Shown: positions 23,572-35,240 of the stretch, piece after piece
Layout of the letters: every line of letters starts with the position of its first letter
How positions within the stretch are numbered: the first letter of the stretch is position 1
NCBI GenBank assembly: GCA_014529385.2
Contig: CM043956.1
Span: forward strand, 66,933,281 to 66,997,280
Reading direction: 5' to 3'
Length of the DNA: 64,000 nucleotides
Source of the DNA: Adiantum capillus-veneris
Lineage: Eukaryota > Streptophyta > Polypodiopsida > Polypodiales > Pteridaceae
Program-made: the position numbers and the translations under genes
Notes under the pieces: generated by a model
Databases searched by the model: none
Seen by the model: the letters and a program-made list of their open reading frames with translations, nothing else
Told to the model about the DNA's origin: nothing

Positions 23572-24987
23572 CTAGCAGCTGAAATCACGGAGGATTTAGC
23601 TAAGAAGCTGCCAGAGAAGCCAGAAAGTTCCGAAGCTAGAGTCATTCAAAGGATACCAGCCCAATCGACTGATAAAGGTCAGTCAGTACCAGCCATGACT
23701 GAGACCATGCTGGCTGTGGTACATGGACTAGCTGATGATATGGGAGTGGATGAAAAGAGTGGAAGCACTGCAAAAGAAGAATGGCAATGTGAAGATACCA
23801 GTCCTTCAAGATCTGACAATCAGACTGACCAAGAGAGAGAAGAAATTCATGTGAAAATTTGTGATAGAATCCAGAAGCTGAATGTAGAGCTGGAGGATAT
23901 AAGAAAAACCTTGCATGAGGTGGCCAACTTTATCAGACAGCGCAAGAAGGCTGAGGCAGAGGCCAGAACAGTGGACCTGACGACTGTCCGGGATGATGAA
24001 GTTCCACTTATTCAAATAGACTACAAGGTCAAAAAGCAGTGGGAACCTCTCTCAAGCGTTATCCTGGATGGAGGGGCAGGAGTCAACATAATGGGAGCCC
24101 ATCTTTAGCAAAGATTGGGTATCACTAATATGAAACCAGCACCATTCAAAGTAAGAATGGCAGATCATAGAGTCGTATAGGCGGCATGTATGATTGAAAA
24201 CATGCAGATAAGAATTGGGAGGGAGAAATTCAAAACCAGTTTCCTAGTTCTGGATGTGCAGGGAGGATATGGGGTGCTACTAGGGCGCCCATGGTTGAGA
24301 ACAGCACATGCTGTTCATGACTATGCAAACCAAACTTTGACCATAGAAGGGGCCAGTGGTAGAATACAAATCCAGGCCAACAATACCAGGAGCTGGAAAA
24401 CGAAACTGAGACCAAAGGAGTTGTGTCAGAAGTACAGAGCCAAGAAGATCAAGTGAATGCTAGCGGCTATGAACATATTCCCTTAGGCAGAAATCGAATT
24501 GAATGCAGTCTTGCTAAACAAAGAGCAGGCTGACAAGCAGAAGAGACAATTCCCTGATCAGTTTACCGAAGTCAATACAGGGGAAATAACAATTCAGCTA
24601 ACTGGAATGATGGTGGAACCAACGGATACTGGTATAGTAGAGGAACCAGTATGTTCTGAAGAGTACCTACTGGATCAGAATAATGATTCAGAAATGAATG
24701 GACCATCCTGGGATTACGCTGAAGAATCGACCAAACGAAAAGGAGGCGGACCAAACTGGTTGCTTCCAGACGACCAAGAAGTAGAAGAGTGGAACCTAGG
24801 ATCAGAGGAAAATCCTAGAATCATCAAGGTTAACGAGCACCTCAGCCCAGCAATGAAGGAAAAGGCACGGAAAATGTTCCAGAACTATAAAGATGTATTT
24901 GCCTGGGAAAATACAGATCTGAAGGGAGTAGATCCTGAAGTCTATCAGCATCGAATACCACTGAAACCGGATGCGAGACCAGTATGA
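23572..24987 (+). pseudogene. D2 protease region
   Basis: Same frame as gag. The retropepsin active site is VILDGGAGVNIMG (near 24060), the DGGA variant found in some plant gypsies, followed by QRLGITNMKPAPFKVRMADH and the flap-side GVLLGRPWLRTAHAV (24268 on). Stops occur at 24106-24108, 24178-24180, 24454-24456, near 24484 and at 24985-24987; several correspond to CAG or CGA codons in related sequence. The last part (DVFAWENTDLKGVDPEVYQHRIPL) is the usual run-in to reverse transcriptase. Confidence 0.8.
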
Positions 24988-26302
24988 TTGCAAAGATACC
25001 GAATGAACCCCAACTATGCAAAGAAGGTCAAGGAGGAGATTGATAATCTTCTCAAGGCTGGGTTCATTATGGAAGTAGCAAGAAGTGATTGGCTATTTCC
25101 CATAGTCGTCGTCCCCAAGAAGAATGGAAAATTGAGAGTGTGTGTCGACTATAGGAAACTTAATGCCCAAAATATTAAGGATCCATTTCCCTTACCTTTT
25201 ACTGATATGTTGCTTGATGAGATTGCAGGATATGAGATGTATAGCTTCATGGATGGTTATAGCGGCTATAACCAGTTACAGATCGCTCTTGAAGATAGAG
25301 CCAAGACCACTTTCATCACTGAGTGGGGAGCTTTCATGTATCTGGTGATGCCTTTTGCCCTGTGCAATGCACCAGCTACTTTTCAGCAGTGTATGAGGAG
25401 ATGTTTAATGAATTTCTTCATCAGTTCCTTGCCATTTTCATGGATGACTTCACTATCTATTCAAATGAGGAACAACACCTTATATTTCTAGAAATGGTTT
25501 TCAAACGCTGTCAGGAGAAGCGGATTTGTTTGAATCCATTCAAATATGTTTTTCTAGTCTGGAAGGAACATGTGGTTTCCCGCAATGGAATAGAAAAATG
25601 GGACATGAGGTTTCCCGCAATGGAATAGAGATGTCCAATGACAAAATACAATGTATTCAGCAAGCTAAAGCACCCAGAACTGCTTCAGAGTTAAGTTCTT
25701 TCTTGGGTTATGTGAATTTTTATAGAAGATTTGTACACAAGTTTGCTTCTCAAGCAGTACCACTATATGAGCTTACAAAGATGACCAATAAGTTCAACTG
25801 GACTGCTAAGTGTGAGGAGAGTTTCTAGAATTTGAAAAAAGCCATTATTAGTAAACCAGTCTTTAGGCAGCCGAATTAGGATATTATTTTCCACGTACAT
25901 GTAGATGCTTCGGGATTGGCAATGGGGGAAATATTAGCTCAGCCAGATGGCAGAACAGACTATCCAGTTTATTTTGCTAGTCGCAAATTCAGTCAGGTTG
26001 AACATGGCTATACGACTACTGAGAGAGAAGCCCTTGGAATGGTTTTTAGTGCTACGAAGTTCAGGCATTACCTGTTGGGAAAGTTATTCCATTTTTATGT
26101 GGACCATCAAGCTCTTCTGTTTCTGATTAACAAAGTCATTATTCAAGGCAGGCTGATAATTTGGATGATGTTCCTTATGGAATTTGAATTCAGAATTTTC
26201 CATAAGCTTGGCCGAAACCATTGTGGAGCTGATTTTCTTTCAAGAAGTATGGAAGGATATTCAGAATCACCCTTGAGAGATGAACCAGTGGATGCTGATT
26301 AA
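24988..26302 (+). pseudogene. D2 reverse transcriptase and RNase H
   Basis: RT motifs in order: KKVKEEIDNLLKAGFIME, PIVVVPKKNGKLRVCVDYRK, DGYSGYNQLQIA, CNAPATFQQ, and the catalytic box FMDDFTIYS. RNase H follows: VHVDASGLAMGEILAQ, YFASRKFSQVEHGYTTTERE, VDHQALLFLINK. A first frame change lies near 25.39 kb. A second is explained by a 35-bp direct duplication (copies start at 25575 and 25610), which moves the frame from that of FMDD to that of RNase H. Stops at 25826-25828 and near 25877 add further damage. Confidence 0.85.
25575..25644 (+). repeat. 35-bp tandem duplication causing a frameshift
   Basis: GTTTCCCGCAATGGAATAGA occurs at 25575 and again at 25610. The 35-bp offset is not a multiple of three and exactly accounts for the change of reading frame. 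Confidence 0.85.
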
Positions 26303-28291
26303 TTTCAGTTAGAGGCAGAAGAATCAGTGGATCCTGAATGGTATGATATTTATCAATTTCTTTCCCAAGGTGCCTTTCCAGAGGATCGGAAGCAGAATCA
26401 AAAGAAAGCTCTGATCATAAAAAGCCTGAAATTTACTATCATAGGAGGATTACTTTATCGACTGGGTGTTGATGGTATACTTTAGCGATGTGTCCCGATG
26501 GAAGGAAGAATGAAAGTAATTTCAGAAGCTCATAATGGTGAGTCTAGTGGACACTTTTCCAATGAAGTAACCTATAAGAAGATTCTGCAAGCTAGTATGT
26601 GGTGGAAAACATTGATTGATGCTGCCAGAAGTTTTTGTAAAACTTGTGACATATGCCAAAGAATGGGTCGACCAACAGCTGTAGATATGACTCCCTTGAT
26701 GCCAATACAACCACTAGGAGTATTCATGAAATGGGGAATGGATTTTATGGGACATTTTAATAAGGTTACTCCCAAGAAGAACAAGTACATAGTAATGGCT
26801 ACTTGTTATGTTACCAAGTGGGTTGAAGCTAAGGATCTTCCTGACAACACAGCCAAGTCAACTGCAAGGTTTCTATTTGAGAATATTGTCTGCCAATATG
26901 GATGTCCAATAGAGATTGTGACCGATCAAGGAATACATTTTATCAATGATACTATGGAAATCCTATTGGATATGCTTTCAGTCAAGCATCGGAAATCTAC
27001 TCCTTACTATCCCAGATGCAATGGACAGGCTGAAAGTAGCAACAAGACAATAAAGAATATTCTCACTAAGGTGGTGCAAAAGAAACCACACCAGTTGGAT
27101 TTGAAACTTCAGACTGCTCTATGGGCTTATAGGACAGCTTATAAGGTAACTACTGGAATGACACCATTCAGAATGGTGTATGGCACTGAAGCTGTAGTTC
27201 CTATGGATTTTGTGATCCCCAGTATGAGAATGGCTGTGAAGTATGGGTTAGACTTCAACCATAATCTTAAAAAGAGGCTAGATGAACTGATGCAATTAGA
27301 TGAACTCAGGCAAAGGGCTATGTTGGAACAAGACATTGTTCAACAACGAAGGAAGCACTGGCATGATCGCCGAATAAAAGTTCGAGAATTCCAGAAAGGA
27401 GACTTAGTGCTTCTATATCAGTCTAGACTGGGTCCAAAGAAGCCGAACTTGAAGATTGCCTGGGCAGGACCATTTGAGGTAGACTGGGGCTTCTCCAATG
27501 GCACAGTCAAACTGAAAGATTTATCTTCATTGTTGTTTCCAGGGGTATATAATGGGACAAAGATCAAGCTTTATTATTCAGAGACCAGAGAAACTGGGCC
27601 AGAACAAGGTACTAAGGAGCTGGAACTTGCTGATCAAGAGATACCAGAATCAGACATTTTTGGACTTTTTCATGTGCAACCAATTCATGCTTCAGATTCA
27701 GGACCAGTACCAGTAAAATCAGATCAGGCTGACCTTAGAATCAGTACCAGTAGGGTCGATCCAGATTGGAAATCAGTCCAGTACCAGTGTGGACACACTT
27801 TCCAATTTTTAAGCGCCCAACGGTCAAATGGCACGCGAGTGGTAATTATTTCAAGGATGGGTCGCAGTCTTGTCCAATGCATGTCTGCCACGATAGCAAC
27901 GATGCACACAAGTCTAGGAGCGGCGAGTGGTGGAGCTTTTATGACGCGAACACGTATAATAGTCAGAAGAGTTAGCATTTTTCCTCATAAATCCCCTACG
28001 CGACGCTTTCCTCCTGTTAACCATTCGCCATCGCCAAGCTCCGAAGTTTCTTCGCTACAGCCGCAAACATCGACCTCTGAAGAGACAGTTGACTGTCAGC
28101 TAACCTTGCCAGCAACACCAGGGAACGGCTTGGATATGACAAGTAAGTCATCTCCTCCTTTGCCAGTTTCATCGTCATCATCCTCACAGTGTATGGGTAG
28201 AAGGAAACGCTCAGAGAAGATGCAGGAGTCTCTTGAGGAAACCCAGGCCATAGCTGCTGAGGCAAAGGCAAGCCTTCCCATTATCACGTAG
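26303..28291 (+). pseudogene. D2 integrase with long C-terminal extension
   Basis: From 26498 a 597-residue frame holds the H2C2 zinc finger (HNGESSGHF...CKTCDICQRMG), the catalytic core Asp in WGMDFMGHF, Asp in VTDQGIHF and Glu in RCNGQAESSNKT, and the GKGD-like C-terminal fold (KGDLVLLYQSRLGPKKPNLKIAWAGPF, read as two parts). Upstream, 26303-26497 continues the frame with a stop near 26486. After about residue 365 a 230-residue Ser/Pro/Thr-rich tail of no known domain continues to 28289. The integrase would insert the cDNA. Confidence 0.87.
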
Positions 28292-28327
28292 AGTAAAATC
28301 TAGCGTTATGTATTCATTGATCAAGCA

Positions 28328-30663
28328 ATGACTCTTCTACAACTCTGGGATCTTCGAGTTGTGTTGCAAGCTACAAGAATTGGTTTTGATGCAGATATCA
28401 TCGACGCTGAAGATGGCAGTGCCATGGTAAATGGTAGGAAGGTGTCAGTGATACTAGAAGCCATAGCATTTGCATTCCGAATGCCCAATGAGTCCAAACC
28501 TTCTGTGGCAACTGCGCAACAGATAAGTATAGCTCTGAAGGAGGATGAAACAGCTAGACGAAAGCGCAAGGCAAGTGCTCAAGGAGTTCCAGTAGCAGAA
28601 CTGGAAGCCTCCACTGCTTACAGGTTTGTAGCTAAAGCAGTAAGCCTTAAAAACAACCCAACGTATGTATCCGAAAAATTGTTTTGGCTATGCTATTGGC
28701 CAAGATATTGGATCCACAGGTTCCTATTAATCTTTGTCAAATTCTCTCCCACAATGTACTCCAGCAAACTGCCAAGCTAAAATCTCAAAATGTTTTCAAA
28801 GCCTGGTATGTTTGGCAATTCCTGTATTGGGCTACTGCAGCAGATGCTAATGAGCAGATAAAGAAGGCTTGGAGTGAAGGCTTGGAGTGAGAAGCCAATT
28901 TTTGAGCCAAAGAACATTGAGCTGTCCTCATATGATGAAGAAACAGACAATCAAACTATTTCAACAGACCTGAAAAGGAAAGCAACTGCAGAACAGGCTA
29001 GCAGTTCAAAGAAGCCAAAGACTACACTGACAAAAAGCAGTGAGTTTTTGAAGAAGATAGAAAGCCAGGTCAAGACAACAAACACTGAGAAAGCTATAGT
29101 GAGCCAGACAGAGCAACAATCTTCTAAGAAGACTATGCCTAACTAGTCAGTAGCAAAAAGTGCAGTTGCTACTGTTCTGGAAAAGATAAGGCCAAGCCAG
29201 CCACTTCTGAGAAGATAGTAGACCAGTCCGAGGACAAAGGAAAGAGCCAACTGGACAAAGGGAAAGGTCCAGCTTCCTCGATTATGCCTGGTGGAGTTCC
29301 TACTCCAAATACAGGAAACCTTCTGCAACTGGTAAAACATGACAAGTTGCAGCAAATGGAGACTAAGCAATTGAAAGGGCATCTTCTGTGCAGCAAAGCT
29401 GATTATGTAACTTTACCCTACATAGCTCTAGTGGCAATATATGAGCCTATTGATTCTAATCCAACCACAGTCAAAGACAGATGTTCAGTCCTTATATAGC
29501 CTTCCTGGAATACCATTGTCAGTTTTATGGGACAACTGACGGAGGCTGTTGGATCAGAAGATGAAGTGAAAAAACTCAAAGCTGATTTGACAGAGGCACA
29601 AGATCAGATTGAAAAGCTCCAAAAAGCCCGGAAAGAGCAGAACATACAACACAGGGTACTAGAAGCTCATTCAGAAAGGACTAATGAGTTGCTAAACAAA
29701 AAGTTAGCTAAGGCTGAGTCTGAAATAATGATCATAAAAAATCAACGAAATGAAGCACTGAGAGCTGCAGAGCGGGCTGAAACAATGATCAGGATGAAGC
29801 GGGCGGAATTCAAAAACCTGCTAATGCGCCATACAACTCTGAAGGCTTCTCTGACTGAAAGATACATCTATAACAGCTTGTCTGAAATTTTGAATCAATC
29901 TAGAAATGCTGTTTTCAATCTAGAGAATTTAAAAGTCATTGATGGAAAGTATGTAGAGTGATTTGCAGGACAAGGTGGCTGAGTATAATAATGATCTGAT
30001 GAATCAAGCTATATTAGATTATATTGAGCAACAGACTTCTCCGGATGAGGAAGAAGAAGACCAGGAAGATGAAGCTGATCAGGAGGAGAATGATCAAGAA
30101 GCTGGGCATACAAAGGATGATGATGATGCCCCACCACCATCTCCACCTCGAGGACCTAGTACTGGTAGGATAGGGCCGACTGAAGGAGGCCAATCACAGC
30201 CAGACCAGCCAGGCCAACAGGAAGGACAGGCTGAAGGACACCACTCGGGTAACCAGCATACTGAAGAGCAGCAACCCAGTCACACTAGGAATCAGCCAAC
30301 AGATTAGTCCCAACTCAGCAAAGATGCTAAAGGGAAAATGAAAGTGCAGGATGAGGGACCAGTTTGCTGATCATCAACATTCACTACAGCTCATTACCCT
30401 GAATAGGCAATTGAGACATCAACAGGCCTCCATAACCAGACAGTATCTGGAGGATGAAGATCTCTTGTCTGACTTGGAAAGATTTCAAAGGTTATATGTG
30501 GGAGCCAGGGAAATGGTAGAACATTGGAAATCAACAGCTTTCCATGATAAAGAAGCTTGCCGTCTACCTGCGCATCCCAGTACAGTCCAGCTGTTGGAAC
30601 GAGTTCATGAATGGATACTCAATGTTGATGAAAGAGTGGCAAACCCGCATTGGCAAAGGCAGT
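28328..30663 (+). pseudogene. D2 accessory coding region downstream of integrase
   Basis: A chain of ORFs in shifting frames follows integrase. 28328-28890 has VVLQATRIGFDADIIDAEDG and an LLAKILDPQVPINLCQILSH-like helical block. 28874-29146 is Lys/Ser/Thr-rich. 29527-29961 is strongly helical with coiled-coil character (KKLKADLTEAQDQIEKLQKA, ALRAAERAETMIRMKRAEF). 29963-30307 is a very acidic then Pro/Gln-rich tail. 30351-30740 is helical. The position matches where envelope-like or additional ORFs sit in some plant retrotransposons, but I see no transmembrane segment or known domain. The last ORF runs into the LTR of element A at 30664. Confidence 0.6.
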
Positions 30664-31730
30664 TGTTTGCGGGTACGCCGCAACGGACAATGGAGCACAG
30701 CGAGAACACAGACCAACAAACTGTTAATCCGAGGATGTAGCTGACCCGACTAGGGCATGGAGGCAATCTCTGGGTTGTCAACCCTCAGCTAGACACTAAC
30801 AACACTCTACAGTCACTAATCCTACCACAACACTACCATAAAGCAAAGAAACAGACAACACATCCTACGAAACACTACAAGCTTGAAACAGTCTCAAATC
30901 ATATTGGAATGACTCGAAATCGGAGGGCAAGACTCACAAGGACATATCCTATATGGCCAAACACCTAAACCCTGGAAACCACAACTGTAAGACCTCTAAT
31001 CGCTGTCGCGATAGGCTCAAAACAATAAATTTCAAAGTGTCCGAAATTGATCCACAAAAACATCAACACGAAGAGCTTCTCGCCCTGATTCTAACGACTA
31101 CTTGATCATTCAGAACGGATGTTGTTTGAGGTACTTACGACTAAATATAGCTCGTATCAGGCGGGCTCGCGATGTGGTCCTCAGCTTGCATTGCTTGCGT
31201 CGACGCGGAGAGCTCCTCTATGCTAACACGCTCCTACTCTCATATCTGCAATGTGATTAGTGTGCGCGATGGTGTGTGTGCGTGAAGCTCACTACGTTGT
31301 GCTGCAGAACCCACGACTGTATATTAATTGAGATAACGTAATGTGTCCTTTACAAAGCCTTAGGTTTCAGCTTATATACCAAGCCTTCAAACCTAATGTC
31401 CGGCCAAATGACCTGAATTGTCCCTAGGCTTCTACAGAGCCTAACAAGAAACTGAGTTGGCTTTACTCATTATACAAGCATTTGCGGGCAAAATAGAAGT
31501 AACGATTTAAAATATGAGGTTCCCATAAACATTACAAAAGTGGTCGTAATGGCTCAAAATAATAATAACGGGATATTTGATGACATCCATGAACTCGTAT
31601 CTTCATGTTGCAGCATCCATCTTCATCTTCATTACTTCATCACCATCTTCGTGTGGAATCTTTACAAAATCTTTGAGGAATCTTAATGGAATCTTTATGG
31701 AAACCTTGTTTAAAGGGCATCCTTTCAACA
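30664..31730 (-). mobile_element. 3' LTR of element A
   Basis: The + strand begins TGTTTGCGGGTACGCC and ends TTTCAACA, so on the minus strand it is TG...CA. Its first 213 bp match the 5' LTR remnant at 48934-49020 plus 54558-54688 with about a dozen mostly transition differences. A minus-strand TATA box (TATATAAG, about 31371-31379) lies inside. A pyrimidine-rich stretch (the complement of a polypurine tract) abuts the right edge. Length is 1067 bp. It interrupts the last ORF of D2. Confidence 0.7.
31371..31379 (-). promoter_or_regulatory. TATA box of the element A LTR
   Basis: Read on the minus strand, TATATAAGC lies about 350 bp from the LTR start at 31730. Confidence 0.45.
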
Positions 31731-31745
31731 CTCTCCCCCTCTGAA
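31731..31745 (-). promoter_or_regulatory. polypurine tract of element A
   Basis: CTCTCCCCCTCTGAA on the + strand, so an AG-rich tract on the minus strand directly before the 3' LTR. It would prime plus-strand DNA synthesis. Confidence 0.65.
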
Positions 31746-32159
31746 TTCTTGTCGTCCCCGACAAGACCCTATGTCTTTGCTGGCCTTGACGAGTTCTTGA
31801 TGTCTTGGTGTTGATTGAAGTTGTTGTGGAAGCCTCTTCTGTAGTTGGTTGCTTTGCGTGATGTTAAAGCTGCCTTGAAGTTGTAGTTGTAGTGTATCTG
31901 AAGCCTGGAACTCTCCCCCTCCTATTGGTTGTTGTATCTTGAATTGCATGAGGTTGTATCAACTTGTTGGTGTAGCAGGTCATTGTCATTGTAGCTCTAG
32001 TATCCTTTTCCTGTGGTTGTTATCTAGAAGTCGTACCTGTAAGTTGACTTGAAGCTTTGTCAAGCTATTTTTTGGCCTCTCCCTTTTGACTTGTCAGTAG
32101 ATTTGCAATTAGTAGTGTGGGGATATCGTGGTTCTTCCTGTTTTTGTAAAATATAGCGT
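31746..32159 (-). pseudogene. 3' internal fragment of element A
   Basis: Minus-strand ORF 31949-31725 is Gln/Leu-rich (NQLQKRLPQQLQSTPRHQEL), similar in style to the Gln/Lys-rich ORF of A at 41590-42360. The segment is cut off from the rest of A by the insertion of element C. Confidence 0.45.
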
Positions 32160-33254
32160 TGTCAGGAGTTTTTTGGAGCAAGGGATTGCGCATATGTACA
32201 TACACATGCATGGTGCATCAAATACAGAATTGCCCATTTTTCAGAGCCAGGTGGTTATGTGGGGCCCACATGTGTACAGATAGGACAACATGTACATAGT
32301 GCATCGATTTTCACTATCACCAGTACCAGTGTGTTTTTTCTACAATAAGGAGGAGTTGGTAGCGTGTAAAACTTCTCGAGGAAGCTATCCGGGGGCCGAC
32401 GACATGAGGTAAGAAGGTGCGTCAGATGGCATCTAGTGGCGTCAGGAGGTCGAACGGGGTCAATATTTGCACGTGGATGAGTACGGACACGACGTGGGTG
32501 TTTTCTTATGATAATTATGCAGAAATTTCATCATGAGGACCATCTTTTTGGGGCTATTCCACGTGGTGGCGGGATGCATTATTGAAAAGAACTGAGTGCC
32601 AGGTGTGCGGATGATGCAAAAAGGTGACAACTATGCACTGCGAGGTCAGTTTTTGGCCTGTTCGGGGTCCGTTTGAGGTCATCTAAAAGGCCAAGGGTTC
32701 CCAAGTAATAAAGCTAAGTGTGGGAACTGAAAAACCTGAGAGAAGACCAGAAAAAACGTGGAGAAGAGAGGAGGAACAGCCGCAACTGTGTTTTTGGGGT
32801 TTTTGGACCCTGTTTTGGTCGTAAACCTCTCATCCGAGGTCGGATTTGAGCACTTTGACATTGTAGACTGGGGTTTCGGGCCATTCCGGACGCAATGGAG
32901 CTGTACATTTTGCCAAATTCCTCACTATTTTTCCAGTTTGTGGTTGTATCTGACTTATTTTACCCATACTGTGTGAGCTATTTGCTCCCTTGGTGTTGGC
33001 CCAACCTCATTTGTATCTAAATATCAGAAGTTCTTCTCTTTTGAGCTGAATTTTTTGGGTGTGTGTGTGTGTGTCTCTCTGTGTGGAGTGGGCAAACGGA
33101 TAGTCTCTCTCCTCTCACTCCATAGGTGTGTTCCCTGTCTCGGCCATGTGTGTTGTGTAAGCCGAGTGGTGCACCATAGTGTGTGTGTGTATCTTCCCAA
33201 GAGTGTGTGTCGGGTCGTTATAGAGGCGTTTTGTGTGTTTCCATCCCGCTCACA
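32160..33254 (+). mobile_element. 5' LTR of gypsy element C
   Basis: Starts TGTCAGGAGTTTTTTGG and ends GCTCACA. It matches 39681-40823 along its length, the latter having an extra block of about 46 bp near 40450. LTR length is 1095 bp. Flanking pentamers (AGCGT left, GTGCA right of the other LTR) do not match, so no target duplication is visible. Confidence 0.88.
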
Positions 33255-34225
33255 TTCTTTTGGCACCCCCACAGAGGATCTTCTTCGAGTAACTTCTGCT
33301 TCGAGCTTCAAGCTTCGAGATTCGGGATTACAGGTTGCAAACTACATGTTACAGGTTACAGGGACAAGTACAGGTACAAATGATTCACACAGGTACAGGT
33401 AGGTGGAGTACAGTGATATACTAGCAGTGGTGTCACTTGCAGTTGTTGTGGGTATGCATCATTTGGTGCCTGTGTGAGCGCATTGTCTGTTGGATTGTAC
33501 GTTACTTGTGGAAACTGCCATTGTATGCCTTTGTGGATCCATATTTGGTTTTATTTGGCAGTCCCAGCCATTTCTGAGACTTGGTCTGAAAGATAGTCAT
33601 TTCTGAGACTTGACTATACGCGATTTGCATTAGCCTTCGTGTGAGGGTCGATAGTGTGAGGTTTTATTGAGCTATGGGATTCTCTAATGTGGAGATCCTT
33701 TCGGTGATACAGGTAGCTGGAGCACCCTTTTCGTGACCTCGCCATAGGCTATGTACTAGTGATTCCTACTTGATGCTCGGGTTCTATTGTTGGCAGTTTA
33801 TGCATACATATACGTTCTATATTTTGGGTTCTCACTGCTCTACTTATGGGGAAACTCTGTCAAAATTTTTCCAAGTTATGATGGCTGGTTTTTTGGTCTT
33901 TGAGCCATTTATGCTGTTATGCTGCTGAAATTATGGCAAAATCAAAGGATAAGTCAGGTGTGCTTTCTTGGGAGCTTCATGGTTGGATTTAATGGATGAT
34001 CAAAATGGACCTCAATTCACTCCTTTTCATTTAACTCAGAGAGTCCAGATAATTAATGTTCATGTGTTCAGGAAGATTTTTTTCCTTCAGCGCATAGTCT
34101 TTATGTTCGGGCCAAGAAGATTAAGAGAGATCCTGGAATGTCCTTTGCCTGTTGTAATTCCGATGATCAACTATGAAAACTCATTTGATGTGCATGTGTT
34201 TGTACTTATCTAAAGTTGAGCTCCA
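33255..34225 (+). other. element C primer site and untranslated leader
   Basis: Four to five bases after the LTR comes TTTTGGCACCCCCACAGAGG, whose TGG-start stretch (about 33259 on) is the likely primer binding site. The remaining leader of about 950 bp has no convincing ORF. Confidence 0.5.
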
Positions 34226-35240
34226 TTGAAGTTTTTGGGAATTGAGTCAATCAAAAGTTTTGGTTCTTGCACGTGTGTTCGAAAAGATTCTCAAAGCATC
34301 GTAACTTGGGTAGCCATGGCTTTCTCTTGTCCGGAGTTTCATGGAAGAAGTGATGAAGATGTAGAAGACTTTTTGGAAAAGATGGAGGTTGCATGCATTA
34401 GCAACCAGATTCATGACCCTGTGCAGATGTTACGTCTTCTCCAGATTTGTTTGAAGAGTGATGCACGAGTCTGGTCCAAAGCATTTGAAGAGGATTTGCG
34501 TGCAACGAATCCACCTATAAGATTGAGTTGGGACAATCTAAGGCATGGATTGGAAGTGGAGTTTGTGAAGATAGAAGATCCCGACAAAGTGTGGCAAGAA
34601 GTACAAGGTTTGGTGCAAAAGGAAGGTGAGCTAGTAGATGCGTACATACGTAAGTTCTCATTGGCTTGGGAGCAGATGTGCAAGGCCTTCGCACCGCAAG
34701 TACCCCCGATTGACATGATGAAAAAGGACATATTCTTGGCTGGTCTTTGGGAGAATATACGTTGGAGAGTGGAGCTAAAGAAGCCTACCTGACATATGAA
34801 GATGCACTAGAGGTGGCAAGGAACAAAGAGTGGAAGCTGAGGAAAATGAGCCAGTTAGGGGTAGAGTCTTTGCCCATGAGGCCCGAATTTCAGCCTATGG
34901 ATTCTTCGCAAGGTCGCATGCCAGGGGTTCATCATGAACCAGTGGTTTCTGTTACTCCTAAGGTTATGCCAGCAGTGGTCACTATAGCAGTGCAAGATGA
35001 TTGGCTAAGGAAATACATGAGGCAAGTGGTAGATTTAATGAAGAATCTCAGCCTAAACATGCTAGGTCAAGTGGGAAACAATCGAGGTCGAGGGAGGTTT
35101 GCAAATCAGCCAGGAGGTGAAGAAAGACCCAGGAATGGTGTTGGACAAAGTAATGGTAGGTTCTGGAGGTAGACGCCCACATGTCATAATTGTGGAGATT
35201 TGGGCCACATCAGCCCGCAATGTGATAAGCCACCAAGGAT
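34226..35240 (+). pseudogene. element C gag and zinc knuckle
   Basis: The retrotransposon gag fold is recognisable: FHGRSDEDVEDFLEKMEVAC, LRLLQICLKSDARVWSKAFE, LVQKEGELVDAYIRKFSLAW. A 1-base frame change near 34.78 kb moves to the frame with EDALEVARNKEWK. After a stop at 35170-35172 the same frame has the knuckle CHNCGDLGHISPQC (CX2CX4HX4C). It would package element RNA if intact. Confidence 0.85.

Noticed and set aside
27724-27978. ORFs on the opposite strand of integrase and other pol regions
   Set aside because: Shadows of real coding frames on the other strand.
28328-30663. Envelope-like gene in D2
   Set aside because: Position fits, but no signal peptide, transmembrane segment or fusion-type motif is visible.
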